The notes: generated by a model not told the origin, from the letters alone. 64,000 bases of DNA from Osedax fenrisi (GCA_964019155.1 OZ025244.1:13227513-13291512), one strand, 5' to 3'. Shown: positions 48,417 through 60,135, counted from the first letter of the stretch. A program made the numbers and translations.

Positions 48417-48662
48417 TTGTGAAGATTGATGTGATGACTGAGAATTACTGATTGATGAATTCAGTGAATTGGTATTTAATATATATGCATTGTAGGATGT
48501 AGACCATGAATTGTATGTGTCATTTGATATATAAATTGGGTTCCAGTCTATCTTGGAGTTGGTCAAATGACAAAGTTCAAAGGAGTTAGTGTAGTCATTG
48601 AAGGTACATTTGACATTAGATGTGGCTAGGTTAGATTTTGTTGCATGGAAAAGAACTTAGTA
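48417..48662 (-). pseudogene. LINE ORF1, C-terminal remnant
   Basis: LFHATKSNLATSNVKCTF, KIDWNPIYISNDTYNSW and TSYNAYILN align with the ORF1 C-terminus at 8887-9894 (IYFHASKSSLTKFKC, GIDWKSNPYI). It ends CAA TGA CAT, and ORF2 continues in the same frame. Confidence 0.75.
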
Positions 48663-48851
48663 TGATGAATATAGTGATGAAATATAAGCGTCGAAATAGC
48701 GCAAAATAGCGCGAAATAGCGAGCGCAGCGAGTTATAATAATAATCAGCGATATATAATTGTTAAATTATATTTCCGAATTTAAATAAATAATTTAATAT
48801 AAAAATAAATATCTTATTATCGGTGAATATTTAGTTCCGGAAATAATAATC

Positions 48852-48864
48852 GTTGCCCGGTTAC
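48852..48864 (+). promoter_or_regulatory. Weak X-box-like site upstream of the unknown gene
   Basis: GTTGCCCGGTTAC, an imperfect inverted repeat similar to an RFX X-box, about 100 bp upstream of the ATG at 48967. At least one consensus base is off. Confidence 0.2.
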
Positions 48865-48966
48865 TGTTTATTTACATATTTTTAAAGATAGAATTTTAAT
48901 TTCAGATAGATTCTGTCGAGTTGTAATACGTTTAAATAGTTACCAAATTTCTGTACCCTCGACACC

Positions 48967-49181
48967 ATGCAATTAACAACTATCGATGTAATGCAGAAGG
49001 GCGATACCAAAGTGGGCACACTCCCCAGGCGTAGGGTGACTAGGCTAGTCACCCGGACGTGCAGGTTGTCGTCCCTGTCCAGACGTCTAGCGCGGGGCCA
49101 AAAGAAGAACCCCACCGTGTTACCCATGGAGCGAGATGCCACCGTCAATACAATTGTTATTGACAAAGAAACCACTCCCAG
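48967..49181 (+). CDS. Unknown gene, exon 1
   Basis: A GC-rich island starting ATG after CTCGACACC. It codes MQLTTIDVMQKGDTKVGTL, a strongly basic stretch (RRRVTRLVTRTCRLSSLSRR, ARGQKK) and TVNTIVIDKETTP, and stops at a good donor, CCCAG|GTATGC, in phase 2. The acceptor at 51350 is also phase 2, so the two exons join in frame to about 162 residues. No family recognised. The basic start followed by an acidic, coiled C-terminal part hints at a small structural or nucleic-acid-binding protein; that is speculation. No signal peptide or membrane segment. Confidence 0.55.
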
Positions 49182-49279
49182 GTATGCGCTAATGCATGTT
49201 ATGTAATATATTACATATTACGTAATATATATACATATGACGTACATTTTACGTGTGTATATGATATGATATTAATATA

Positions 49280-49864
49280 TAGGGGACGTAATGGGGTAGT
49301 GGTCGTTTTAATTAACGCTTAAATAGGGCTAAATAGGATAAACAGTTATATATACAATATTTATATAATCAAAATGTCTATAATATAAAGTACTTTTTAA
49401 ATAATTAATTAATCACTCTAATTTATTACATAATCATTTTTTGTCAAATGTTAACAAAAACATGATTATATATATTTATACTTATTTATCTATATTGAGT
49501 GTGTGTGTATATAATTAAATCATTGAATCAAATAAGGTGAGTATGCATCATAAATATAATTATTTAATATTACATAATTAAAAAAATATAAATCGAATAC
49601 ATTACAAGACACCTATTGCATATTCTGATACTAGCGGCCACTACCCCGGACTTGCCTTATTGTAATGCTTTTTATGCATTTTTGAATGCCTAATAAATCG
49701 TTAATATTATTTAGTAATATATAAAAGTGAAATCACAGTATTCTAGACCTATATGATTTATAGCTAATTAAAAAAAAATAAGATCTTAAAATTCAATATT
49801 TATCGATATGTTAGAAGTGTGCTGAATAATATCAATTATCGGCCACTACTCCGTTCTCTCCCCT

Positions 49865-49865
<1 letters not shown>
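49280..49865. mobile_element. TAGGGGA-ended MITE, third family
   Basis: 586 bp with ends TAGGGGACGTAATGGGG / AGTGGTCG and the inverse of TAGGGGAGAGAACGGAG / AGTGGCCG, TA at both borders. GGCCACTACCCCGG recurs inside at 49635-49650. AT-rich, non-coding. Confidence 0.75.

Positions 49866-49867
<2 letters not shown>

Positions 49868-49926
<59 letters not shown>
49868..49926. repeat. (TA)n microsatellite beside MITE
   Basis: About 29 TA units directly after the TA target site of the MITE. Confidence 0.95.
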
Positions 49927-49931
<5 letters not shown>

Positions 49932-49985
49932 ACATATGTAGTATAATACTTAATACAATTACACTAGAATTACATACTTACTTAT

Positions 49986-50029
<44 letters not shown>

Positions 50030-50330
50030 GATATAGCGAATACATATAACTCTAGATATTATTCGTATACGTGTATGTATTAGCGTTTTTTTAATATGGA
50101 AATTGTTAATTATTAATTATTAATTTGATGAATAAAATATATTTTTTTATTGTTTACAATTTTTTTAATTTAAATTTGTTATTTAATTATTTACAAGAGC
50201 AACCATCGTTTTAATATAATACTATATCCACAAGAATACTATAGTATATTAAAATACTATAGTATACGATATATGTTATATTATATTATCGAGCGAAGGG
50301 GTCTTGACCGACATGACCCGATTCTAGTAC

Positions 50331-50375
50331 TTAATAAACCTTATATAATTATCATCATCACCATCATCATTATCA
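50331..50375 (+). repeat. (ATC)n retroposon-like tail
   Basis: TAATAAACCTTATATAATT followed by ATC units, matching the tail at 24636-24720. Confidence 0.55.
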
Positions 50376-50639
50376 TACTAAATATTAAACAGATTGTTGT
50401 TTATATTTTAATAATTTAATGCATTATTTAGAACTGATACATTTTTATATATTAAATAAAAGCAATGAATACATACAATTAGGAGATTCACTGACATATA
50501 TGTGTATACAATATTTACATATGTTTAACATTAATAACTATAGGTTATATCATGTGGTAATGGGAATGTTCGAGTAGGATTAGGACTATATATTATATAT
50601 GTTATATATTATAGTATCTAGTTAAGTATAACCTACTAG

Positions 50640-50860
50640 ATAAAACCTATATATATATATATTATGGAAACTACTTATTTTATTATAGAAAATTCTAAAC
50701 AATAATATCAATAGTGTTATAATACTAATATATAGAATTTACTAGATACTATATATTAGTATTATAAAACTATTGATATTATTGTTTAGGCTTTTCTATA
50801 ATAAAATAATAGTTCACATAATATATATATATATATATATATATATAGGTTATATCTAAT
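50640..50860. repeat. Foldback (hairpin) element
   Basis: TTTTATTATAGAAAATTCTA, AACAATAATATCAATAGT and ATAATACTAATATATAG in the left arm recur inverted in the right arm, with ATAACCTA/TAGGTTAT and TA arrays outside. Confidence 0.75.
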
Positions 50861-51350
50861 TATCATCGAATATGTAGAAAATATACAATATAAAAATAAT
50901 ATATTGATTTTAATAATAATTCCGTGATTAAATTATACATAATTAAACAATGACATAATTATTCAGTTTTAACCTAATGAATTAAGATTATTATATACCA
51001 ATCAAAAATAACAAAATATTTTATTACATTTCTTTTTAACTATCAATTAAATACTATCTATTCAAGATTATTATCTTGTGAACGTTGACATAACCCCCGA
51101 AGATAATAAGATGACTATTATAATATTCTCTAGTAAGATTTGCATACCTCACATAATATTTATTGAATATAATCTGTACATCACTTTAATATGTTATTTA
51201 ATTGAATGAATAATGTTAATTTAATGAAACTATATTATATATTTATATATATATATACAATATTTTCATATTATAAATAAAATATATTTAAATCGCATCA
51301 AATATATCAAATTACGTAATATTAATAACTAACGATATTGTACTTATTTA

Positions 51351-51624
51351 TAGTTTATCGGGAAGAGAGATAGAGAAAGAGGATGTTACTATGGAAACGA
51401 AAGTGGAGGACCAGGAGAAGGAGATTGTGAATGAAGGAAAGGAAGCTACTACAAATGGGGACTGGATACCAATAAAGGAATGTAGGAATTTTCCTACACA
51501 CCCTGATCCCGGTTTCGGAGATTTCTATATCGAACAGCTTAGACAACAAATGGACGACACACGAGTACAAGATATAGAAACTTTCCTGTCAGGTGTAAAT
51601 GCATTGTGGCATGCTCGAAACTAA
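51351..51624 (+). CDS. Unknown gene, exon 2
   Basis: After TTTATAG the frame continues LSGREIEKEDVTMETKVED, then EKEIVNEGKEATTNGDW, FPTHPDPGFGDFYIEQL and MDDTRVQDIETFLSGVN, ending WHARN and TAA. The first part is rich in Glu/Lys and could be coiled; the second, with PDPGFGDFYIEQ, looks conserved but I do not recognise it. If this exon stands alone, the ATG at 51391 would give 77 residues. Confidence 0.6.
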
Positions 51625-51720
51625 GGTAGGGGTATTGTTCCAGATCACATGTACATGGTTATCGAATAGTATTAGGTTATGTTTTATTTATACGGTACCG
51701 AATATATATATAGTAATCAT

Positions 51721-51726
51721 AATAAA
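51721..51726 (+). promoter_or_regulatory. Poly(A) signal of unknown gene
   Basis: AATAAA about 97 bp after the stop codon at 51622-51624. Confidence 0.5.
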
Positions 51727-51729
51727 ATG

Positions 51730-52500
51730 TATTTATTTTATATAATTTATTTATTAATTATAAGTGTTTTATGCTGAAATATTATTATTATTGTGCTTTT
51801 TGTATTATTATGTCCTATTTATTGTCATTACATACTATGAATTATATTACGATTTAATATATAACTATATATATATACATAATAAGATAATAAAATGTAA
51901 ATATTAATTAAAATAAAATATAAAATCTTAAACTAATAATATTTTATTTATATATAATAGCATACTAAAATAATAACTATAGTATATACAAACAAGTATT
52001 ATAATCTAGAGATAAACATATATTTAGAATATATGTACCAGAATAAATATTATTGTTACAATATTGATAGTATTCTCTAAAATTCATAATAATACCAGAA
52101 TAAATATTCTTTTTACAATATTGATAGTATTCTCTAAAATTCATAATAATACCAGAATAAATATTCTTTTTACAATATTGCTAGTATTCTCTAGAATTCT
52201 ATAATAATACCAGAATAAATATTCTTTATACAATATTGATAGTATTCTCTATAATTCATAATAATACCAGAATAAATATTCTTTTTACAATATTGATAGT
52301 ATTCTCTAAAATTCTATAATAATACCAGAATAAATATTCTTTTTACAATATTTATAGTATTCTCTTACATGAGTATCTTAACCTCACCGATAAATTGATT
52401 ATATCCTATTTCTGTATACTTCTTTATTATTATTTAAAATATATTCTATTTATAGTTGAATATGTACTAATAGGTAATGTACTAATACATACTCATCTCA

Positions 52501-52534
<34 letters not shown>

Positions 52535-53540
52535 CATATTTGATCTCATATAATGATTTTCCGGTTGCACCTATTACATAACTATTATCTTGTTATTCTA
52601 GTTCGATTAAAACACAGAGACATTTTATTGTGAAATACATCACATTTATATGTTGTATTATATAATAATAATCTACCTGTATTAAGTATACGTATTTTAT
52701 AGTATACTATAGTAATATATATATTATATGTCCTATACTAATTTAACTTTTACGAGAAGAATTATTGTCCATCCATGAATATATGCATAAATCTATTGAC
52801 TTTCGATCGAAATTATAATTGCAATTATAACCTAAGTTATATATATTACATTTAATATATAGATATATTGGTAATTATGATATAGTAATATTTATTTATT
52901 GAAACACCCGAACACGAATAAAGATAAATACGCGTATTATATAAATCGCTAACTTTTTCATCTAAATATATTAAGTATAATATTCTAGGTAGAGCATTGA
53001 CTTTAATATTTATTTTATTGATATACACTTTATTTTTAAGATTAGTATATTCTATTAGTGATATATAATAATAATATCAGATTCAGTTGATGACCGAGAT
53101 CACAAACTCAGGTATGGTATAGAAGTTCTATTGAGATTATCGAGATACCAACCTGCTCTTGGTAAAGAGAGCATTAATACAAAAAGAATAAATATAAAGA
53201 GTATACATATTTTGAAATTCTATTTTGTTCATTCGTGTTCTGTCTCATAAAAAATCAATACAATAACATTAAATGTAACTCTCAATACCAAGAAATCATC
53301 ATGTATATAAAAATAAAATATAATAAAAATATATGATAAAATATTTAAAAATTTAAAAAGCCACTAAAATAAGTTAAACTATAAAAATAAAAGAAAACTA
53401 AATACCAAAGTAAGGCTACAGAGATAACAAATATGTATACAATACGAACAATTTAAAAGTGCTAAAAAGAAGAAAAGATGACCATGTAAATCAAATAACA
53501 AACAATACAGATAAGGTGTAAATGATTAGATATAATTATT
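51730..53540. other. AT-rich stretch with tandem array
   Basis: Apart from the 57-bp array (52036-52374) and a TA array (52500-52532) no feature is recognised. Confidence 0.6.
52036..52374. repeat. 57-58-bp tandem array, 6 copies
   Basis: ACCAGAATAAATATTCTT begins each unit, at 52037, 52094, 52151, 52209, 52266 and 52324. Each unit continues with ACAATATTGATAGTATTC and TCTAAAATTCATAATAAT. Unit differences are few, so the array is young or homogenised. Confidence 0.9.
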
Positions 53541-53544
53541 TAAA

Positions 53545-53720
53545 AGCATGTTTTTAATATGCATTGTAAAAAGTATTCAAATTCGTTAAAGATGATATAT
53601 TTTTATTTAAAGAATTCCATAAACATGCGCCTTTGTAACGAATACTAAATTTCTCATGATCAAATCTTATTTTTGGTATTAAGAATGTTCTATTTAACCG
53701 AAAAGTATATAAGGAGCAAT
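53545..53720 (-). pseudogene. LINE RT C-terminal fragment
   Basis: The minus strand reads NRTFLIPKIRFDHEKFSIRY, KGACLWNSLNKNISSLTNL and NTFYNAY then stop. This is the usual C-terminal end of an RT of the CR1/Jockey type (R..GA.LWNSL). No more of the element is legible. Confidence 0.7.
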
Positions 53721-54053
53721 AAGTATAGTTAACGTATAGTTATATTAGTGTTATTTTAGGAGTACCAGTTAGTAACTGACAGTTATTATGTGTAATAGAT
53801 TATATATAAAAGTGTATTGACTTTCACTGTTAAATCAATTATTTATGCATACTAATTTTTTTTGTATTTGATTTAGTTATAAGAGAAATGTAAATACTAT
53901 ATATATATATATGTATTTTTTAATTATGAAATCCGAATTTAAATTATATTACTTTATCCTTACATAAATGTAAAATAACGAAGTAGGATATTTTTGTCTG
54001 AGACATCAGCACAACAATATAAGAATAACTCAATGTTATTTAGCATGTTTTAG

Positions 54054-54095
<42 letters not shown>

Positions 54096-54850
54096 CCTAT
54101 TATAATATCCATTTTATATTTATGTTAATTAGATAGTATTATTTTATTACTATTAAGATGTGTTATACATATTTACAATACTTAATATAAATACTTTACG
54201 AAGGTGATTGCAATAGCTAATATTAATAACTACTATTAATATTATTAATATGATATCCTGTGTTAATAGTATTATAACTATCTAAAATATATTTTCTATA
54301 TAATTTAATGTATTATCCTACATAACTTAAGTAACTCTTTCTCTTATATCATATTTACATATAGTTTTGCATTATTTATTAAATAGAAGCAACTACATTG
54401 TTAAATATCTAGAATTAATTTATCAACTAATTTATATTTATTAAAACTATTATTTGTTTTATATTTGCTAACTGTCTAAAATCTTTCTGAACCAATCATT
54501 ACGTCATTACATTATTCAAATTGTATATATTATCTTATTTATTGCTATTTAATGTATTACTTCGTGTATTACTGTTATTTTCTGTATAGTACATCAACAT
54601 TATAAAATGGATATATATATATATCATATGTCAACCCTATACATTTAAATTAAAATATTAATTTAATAAATATTATACTATATTTAAAATATAAAAAAGT
54701 ATATTATAAGATGATGTATTTTATTAATATATTAAAATATAAACAATGATAACATATCAACAATAATAATAGCAGCCTATTATGGGTTTCGATATGTAAG
54801 AAATAAATTTATAATTTAAAAGTCATTCCGTTTAGATTCTGCTCATTATA

Positions 54851-54881
<31 letters not shown>

Positions 54882-55054
54882 TTTCACACATATGTTCCAT
54901 ATACATTATATACAGTATTTTAAACAATGTACTCAGTGTATATAGTGTAAACAATGTATATTATCATACTTCAGTGTACACACATCTGTGTATTAAAGTA
55001 TGTGTCAAGAGAATCTACTATTATTTAAATTCTATGAAGTATAATTAATAAATA

Positions 55055-55220
55055 AACGGCCGATAGGTGTCGCCTCGTTAGGGTCACCGGGTCACGTATG
55101 TAATACAACAACGGTAGTCGGTGTTCAGAAGTTATGCCGTGGAGTGGCGGTGACCCTTCGTAGGGTGTTTCGCGTTTATACTTTTGGAACAGGGGTACGC
55201 TCTGTAAAAGCGGGCACACA
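55055..55220 (-). other. GC-richer island, possible exon or UTR
   Basis: Much less AT-rich than its surroundings; one minus frame is open for 64 codons, and another reads RAYPCSKSINAKHPTKG before a stop. It lies downstream of the aquaporin stop in the same orientation, so it could be an alternative 3' exon, but no domain or clear splice signal decides this. Confidence 0.3.
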
Positions 55221-55560
55221 TATTAGTACTGTGTAATACATAGTGTGTATACATAACTAGTTATAACTAATTTTCATATATAACACTACCATACTAGATA
55301 TACAATATTATATAATTACTGTTAATTTAATACCGTTATGTTTTACTAAAGTAACACTGATTTGTAATGTAGTATTTTGGCGAAGTAGATTATATTTAAT
55401 AATATCTATAATTTAAACATTATCAATAATAAATATTATTATTTATACAGCTATATATTACTTATCTATAATTAATTTCACAAACATGTGACGCGTTATC
55501 ATAAAATTATAAAATATATAATAATCATATTAAGGTGTAATCACACTAGAGAATAAAGGT

Positions 55561-55598
<38 letters not shown>

Positions 55599-55599
55599 G

Positions 55600-55765
55600 A
55601 TTTATAATAATCCGCAATTATTAGCGAATATTCACTGGTATACTAGTACATATATGTAGATTCAACTTAACATAATATATATATATATATATCATGTTAA
55701 GGTGAATTCCATACTAGTTAATATTCGCCAATAATAGCGGTTTATTACTAATTATAAATAAATAT
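55600..55765. repeat. Foldback (hairpin) element
   Basis: AATAATCCGCAATTATTAGC, GAATATTCACTGGTATACT and TTCAACTTAACAT recur as diverged inverse copies (ATGTTAAGGTGAA, TACTAGTTAATATTCGCC, AATAATAGCGG) around a TA array at 55677-55692. Confidence 0.7.
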
Positions 55766-56024
55766 ATATATATGCGACTATTAGAAAAGCGAATGTTTCG
55801 AGAGAATATTCTCAAGCGTAGCCTCACCTTTAAGACACGTAAAAGTTAGTAATCGGCTTACTATTAACTATTAACTACAATATGAGCTATTATTAGATTT
55901 ACTAACTTCAAAGTTTCACTATGCATCGGCAGTATCTCCTGTAATGATGAGTCATAATTAGTAATCGATAGTTATTGGGGTTAAAGGTAGAAAAACAAAA
56001 ACCATTAAATGCATATATATATAT

Positions 56025-56030
56025 TTTATT
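56025..56030 (-). promoter_or_regulatory. Aquaporin poly(A) signal
   Basis: AATAAA on the minus strand about 185 bp past the stop codon at 56214. Confidence 0.45.
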
Positions 56031-56213
56031 TAGATTCATTTGTAAGTAAATAGAAATCTATGAACTCGTAAAGTTATACCTATAGACGAGAACATTCTTA
56101 AGTCGGTGATAAAGCTCGCGCAGGCGCCAAACCCTCATGCGCATGCTCACTTACACCAATCACACACAAGCTACCTTGCAGGACCGTATTTGGATGTATT
56201 TACTTTCACCGAT

Positions 56214-56449
56214 CTAAAAATAGATCCCGGGAAGGTAAATATGATTCAAATCGGCCGGATCACGAGTTACCGCTGATTGGCTGATACCTTTACCGTGTCG
56301 TGGTTTACCTAATTCGGTGTCTTTCGGTGATGATGTTGCTTTATCCTTAGAGTCTTTGTTGCTATGTTTTAGATCCGGGATCGAGGCGCTTCTCACATTT
56401 CTACTGTAGTTACTTAGATTGTCCGTGGCCCGGATGTTGTCTAGCGCTT
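56214..56449 (-). CDS. Aquaporin, C-terminal tail exon (probable)
   Basis: The minus strand reads ALDNIRATDNLSNYSRNVRS, then ASIPDLKHSNKDSKDKATSS and a tail ending HIYLPGIYF and stop. The acceptor CCACGTAG at 56450-56451 leaves phase 1. The exon at 57526-57655 can end in phase 1 at GTGGTTA|GTGGGT, and joined they read ERVV-K-ALDN without a break. The segment is Ser/Lys-rich, hydrophilic, with possible phosphorylation sites, as expected for a cytoplasmic aquaporin tail. Alternatively the aquaporin ends at the TGA at 57518-57520 and this is an optional exon. Confidence 0.65.
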
Positions 56450-57052
56450 CTACGTGGCATGCCTACGTGTATGCGTATGTGTGTGTGTACGTGTGTGTCA
56501 ACGCATGCGTACCAACTCGTAAACGACATAAGCAGTACCATATGCATATACATGTATATAGTATATTCGGGCATATATAAATATGGATAACCTAGTGTAG
56601 GTTTTGTTATATATGTATTGTAGGCTATGTAAACAGGAAGTCAAATAATATTTTATTATATTGTATTATATAGTTTATTTGGACTTACTTTACAATTAAT
56701 TAAGTGTAATTATGGTCTCGTGTAAGCTTTAGCTTCTACAAAAACCCGAGTTTAGAACTAAATCTGATAATCTGGTGTACGACATACAATGTACGTGTGT
56801 TTTGATGTGTATGTGAGTGTATGCGTGGGCGTATGTGTGTTTAATGTAGTCAATACAATATACGCCATGTAATCGACGCGTTTATACACGTGTAATGTTA
56901 TATATGATCTATAAATAGACATGACGTGTACCACAATAATGTATACTAGAGAAACTGTACACCTGTACACAATGATCACATATAACACATGCCCTATTAG
57001 TGGATACACTAGCATTAGCTATAGATAAACTTATACGAGTTATCGTTTTGTT

Positions 57053-57172
57053 TATGGAGCCTAAGGACATATCACTGTTGTCCTCGTGTTCACTAGGTCA
57101 GCAGTTCAAACCCCAGCGGTGGCAAACATTTAAACACGAGAGACCATATAAGTGACACATGTTATATAGAAA
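57053..57172 (+). mobile_element. tRNA-derived SINE-like fragment
   Basis: B-box CAGTTCAAACCCCAGCGG and the downstream ACACGAGAGACCATATAAG recall the SINE-like units at 16992-17618. It lies in the aquaporin intron between the exons at 57526 and 56449, antisense to the gene. Not a functional tRNA as far as can be seen. Confidence 0.4.
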
Positions 57173-57525
57173 CATCATAGAAATTAATGTATTTCAATTA
57201 TGTTTATGATTCTGATTATTATGATAAAAGTGTATTCCTATATACAGGCCATTTAGGCATGAGTGACAACATTATGTGTATATATATATATATAAATATA
57301 CACTGCATTATAATTATGGTATTACGAAATATCATATTATCTGATATTGCACATCTTCATGTAAAAACGTCTACATACCTATCACACAAGAAGAGTGTCT
57401 AGGTATAAGATAAGTTTGTTTGATGATTAAATACAATACATATTTAGTAATGTTTTTCTTGACAGTATGTGGAGTAAAATAAAATATTATAACACATTAT
57501 TATTATCACTACTCCTATCACCCAC

Positions 57526-57655
57526 TAACCACTCTCTCGTCAGTGGATAAGGTTTCGTTCTGAAGTGCAGCGTCAGCAGTATTCTCTTCGCTACAGAAAT
57601 ACACGTATCCCCATGCTCCTGCTACCGCCCCCGATATAGGTCCTACCCAGAATAC
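57526..57655 (-). CDS. Aquaporin, penultimate exon (helix 6)
   Basis: The acceptor TTGACAG precedes GTATTCTGGGTAGGACC. The exon reads VFWVGPISGAVAGAWGYVYF, the sixth membrane helix of an aquaporin with the FWVGP signature, then a hydrophilic CSEENTADAALQNETLS. The exon enters in phase 0, matching the donor of the exon at 60666. If the donor at GTTA|GTGGGT is not used, the frame stops at TGA (57518-57520) two codons later. Confidence 0.9.
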
Positions 57656-57944
57656 CTGTCAATCAAAGTCATACGTGTCAATAAAAGTCATATGTGTCTA
57701 TCAAAGTAGTAATAGATGTCAGTAAGTCAGTCGTAGTATTGGTAGTTGTTGCCTAGGATATATGGATATATATAGTATGTTTGTAATAAAACAATGATAG
57801 TATACTATAGTATAAAACTGCATCGCCCACTACTTACATCTAAGTAGTGGGCGGTGTTAATAGTCACGTGTCACTGTGGTTAGGTCACGTGCGTGGATAA
57901 TGAGGTCAGATAATGTGGTCACTTGTCAACTCATTAATTATACG

Positions 57945-58406
57945 TAACACAAATGTATATTACAGTAGGATATTATCATAAATAAAACATAGTGGTTGAT
58001 ATAAAATGAATATTTATCATTACAAAGTTAAACTGATTATATTATGGTTGAATGATTTACCAAATATATACATAGTTATATGACTAAAATGTATCTATTA
58101 CAAGCGTATATATATAAATATAAATACATACCGTTAGTGTCCATGTAATGTAATACTACACCATCTATTATGTAATATATTCATTGTATATACATATATA
58201 TATATATATAATATTAAACGGACTATTACATTATATATATATTGTAATAGATACATTTTAGTCATATAACTATTTATATATTTGGTAAATCATTCAACCA
58301 TAATATAATCAGTTTGACTTTTAATTTTAAATGATAAATATTCATTTTATATCAATTATTGTATTTTATTTATGATAATATCCTACTGTAATATAAATGT
58401 GTGTTA
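57945..58406. repeat. Foldback (hairpin) element, ~460 bp
   Basis: The left arm (AACACAAATGTATATTACAG, TAGGATATTATCATAAATAA, ATGATTTACCAAATATATA, ATGACTAAAATGTATCTATT) is repeated as its inverse in the right arm ending GTAATATAAATGTGTGTT, with TA-rich loop sequence at 58185-58240. Arms are about 90 percent alike by eye. No coding potential. Confidence 0.85.
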
Positions 58407-58497
58407 TTTATATGCTAAATAATATATTATATTAGTGCATATTTAGTGATAATTAATAGGCGAAAGATACCAATATTTTGTTCTGTGTATTAAATGT

Positions 58498-58500
<3 letters not shown>

Positions 58501-58538
<38 letters not shown>
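58501..58538. repeat. (TA)n microsatellite
   Basis: About 19 TA units. Confidence 0.95.
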
Positions 58539-58542
<4 letters not shown>

Positions 58543-58829
58543 ACATTATACATGATATATCGTAAACAACGAGAACGCCTTTGTATCTCGTTATCTAACA
58601 TCTATTGTGAAATATTAGCGTAGTAGTAGGCCCGACGTTAATAAATAAACAATAATATTATGATGAAACTCCGAGAAGTAAATATTTACCGCGTGACGTA
58701 TTTATTCATTGGAGAACTTGCGGTGTCAATACAACATATCCATATATGGGCATGTTAGCGGTATTTATGATGTACACATGTACATTGTACACTGTACATT
58801 GTACAGGCTGTATAGCTAAATATCATATT

Positions 58830-58860
<31 letters not shown>

Positions 58861-59366
58861 TTAACTTACCGATGTAGTATGTATGATATAACACACTAAA
58901 GTGTTTTGTTAACAAAGCGATGCGAATGTAATTCCGTAATAAGCGATGACAATAGATTATTAGGAGTTATGCGCTAGCTTTAACAATATAATGTACCGCA
59001 TACGATCATTGGAAACAAACGGTGCGCCACTAAAAGTGTGTGTGTGTGGCAATGAAGAGTGCGATATTGTAAACGTTAACAATCATCGTTTTGTTTATTG
59101 TCTCCTGCTAGATTATTATTACTGTTATCATTATGATATTTATTCGGTCTTTTATTAGATTATTCGCTAAACATAATATACTCGACGACCGCAAGCGACA
59201 TCTATCGGTAATAGTTGACCTTGTGACCTTCTCACAGTTACGCAATTAACCGAGGTGTAGTATTGATACGAGAATAAACTTTTACGCTCACCATTTTTTC
59301 ACTGATTCTATTGTATGCGTAAATTCTATTTTTAAAGATAATGCATTAATAATCTATGGTTATCAT

Positions 59367-59411
<45 letters not shown>

Positions 59412-59432
59412 ATGGCAACTACGTGTATAACT

Positions 59433-59467
59433 CATCGATATAAAGAAAGACTTTCTTTATATCGATG
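59433..59467. repeat. Perfect hairpin with 17-bp arms
   Basis: CATCGATATAAAGAAAG, one A, then CTTTCTTTATATCGATG. Perfect arms with a single-base centre. Confidence 0.9.
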
Positions 59468-59519
59468 GTATAACTGTGTGTAGGTATTTATAAATATGTT
59501 GTGCATGAAGTATACATGT

Positions 59520-59718
59520 GTTATGTAATTTAGATAAATGTTAATTTAATATATTTTGTGATTTGTGTTTTTTATAAAATTTGATTTCTGTTTTGTAAAT
59601 TTCAATTAGTTGACGTGCCTTGAACGAATGTAAATGTTATGTAATTTGGATGAATGTTGATTAAATATATTTTGTTATTTGTTTTTTATATAATTTGATT
59701 TCTGTTTTGTAAATTGTA
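59520..59718. repeat. Direct duplication of ~85 bp
   Basis: GTTATGTAATTTAGATAAAT to TTTGATTTCTGTTTTGTAAA at 59520-59608 recurs with few changes at 59636-59718. Confidence 0.8.
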
Positions 59719-59984
59719 AAAGAGAGCGTGGTTTATAATTAGATTAACTAGTTTAATCTAGTTATCTAATTAGAGATACGCCCACTACGCCTATCACGTG
59801 ATTTCGTTATTATCGAGAAGTTCGGTATGATATGGTTTATTAGTGCATACAGCGTACACTAAAGGCTAGTAAATCATATCATATTAATTGTGAGAACTTA
59901 TCGATTGATACATATTTAATCATTCATGTTGATATTATGATGTTTAATATGTATTCATATTTGTTTTAGTTTGAGGTTTCCTCC

Positions 59985-60135
59985 ATTCGCGATTCGTTAA
60001 ATACGTCCATCCTCCATTCCCCATATACCCCCATCCACGAAAGCACCCATTCCCTATCTACCCCATCCTCGAACCACACCCCACCCCCATCCACGTCCAT
60101 CCACGAACCACACCACATTCCCCATCCACGTCCAG
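59985..60135. repeat. Pyrimidine-rich minisatellite
   Basis: Irregular repeats of CCCCATCCACG, CCATCCTCCATTCC and CCACGAACCACACC, so that the + strand of this intron segment is rich in C and the transcribed aquaporin strand in G. The minus frame of Trp/Gly repeats is a by-product. Confidence 0.7.

Larger units (their letters stand above)
45425..48665 (-). mobile_element. Second CR1/L2-like LINE, 5'-truncated in ORF1
   Basis: A minus-strand copy related to the element at 5909-9950. It keeps the last 80 or so codons of ORF1, the whole endonuclease and the RT, with frame changes near 47085 and 46760. It is cut at about 48665 inside ORF1. Confidence 0.85.
49182..51350 (+). other. Intron of the unknown gene
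   Basis: Begins GTATGC and ends TTTATAG. It holds a TAGGGGA MITE of a third family (49280-49865), TA arrays (49868-49926, 49991-50024), an (ATC)n retroposon tail (50331-50375) and a foldback (50640-50860). Confidence 0.5.
53800..56024. other. AT-rich stretch, no gene recognised
   Basis: TA arrays at 54060-54084, 54848-54878 and 55564-55593, a foldback around 55600-55765 and a GC-richer patch at 55055-55220 listed separately. Confidence 0.6.

Noticed and set aside
56758..57015. Minus frame of 85 codons in the aquaporin intron
   Set aside because: Partly built of GTGTATGT repeats (Thr/His/Pro), no match to aquaporin, no suitable splice sites.
59205..59225. TTGACCTTGTGACCTT, resembling paired nuclear-receptor half sites; similar CTTGACCTTGAC after globin exon 3
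   Set aside because: Short motifs expected by chance; no evidence of regulation.
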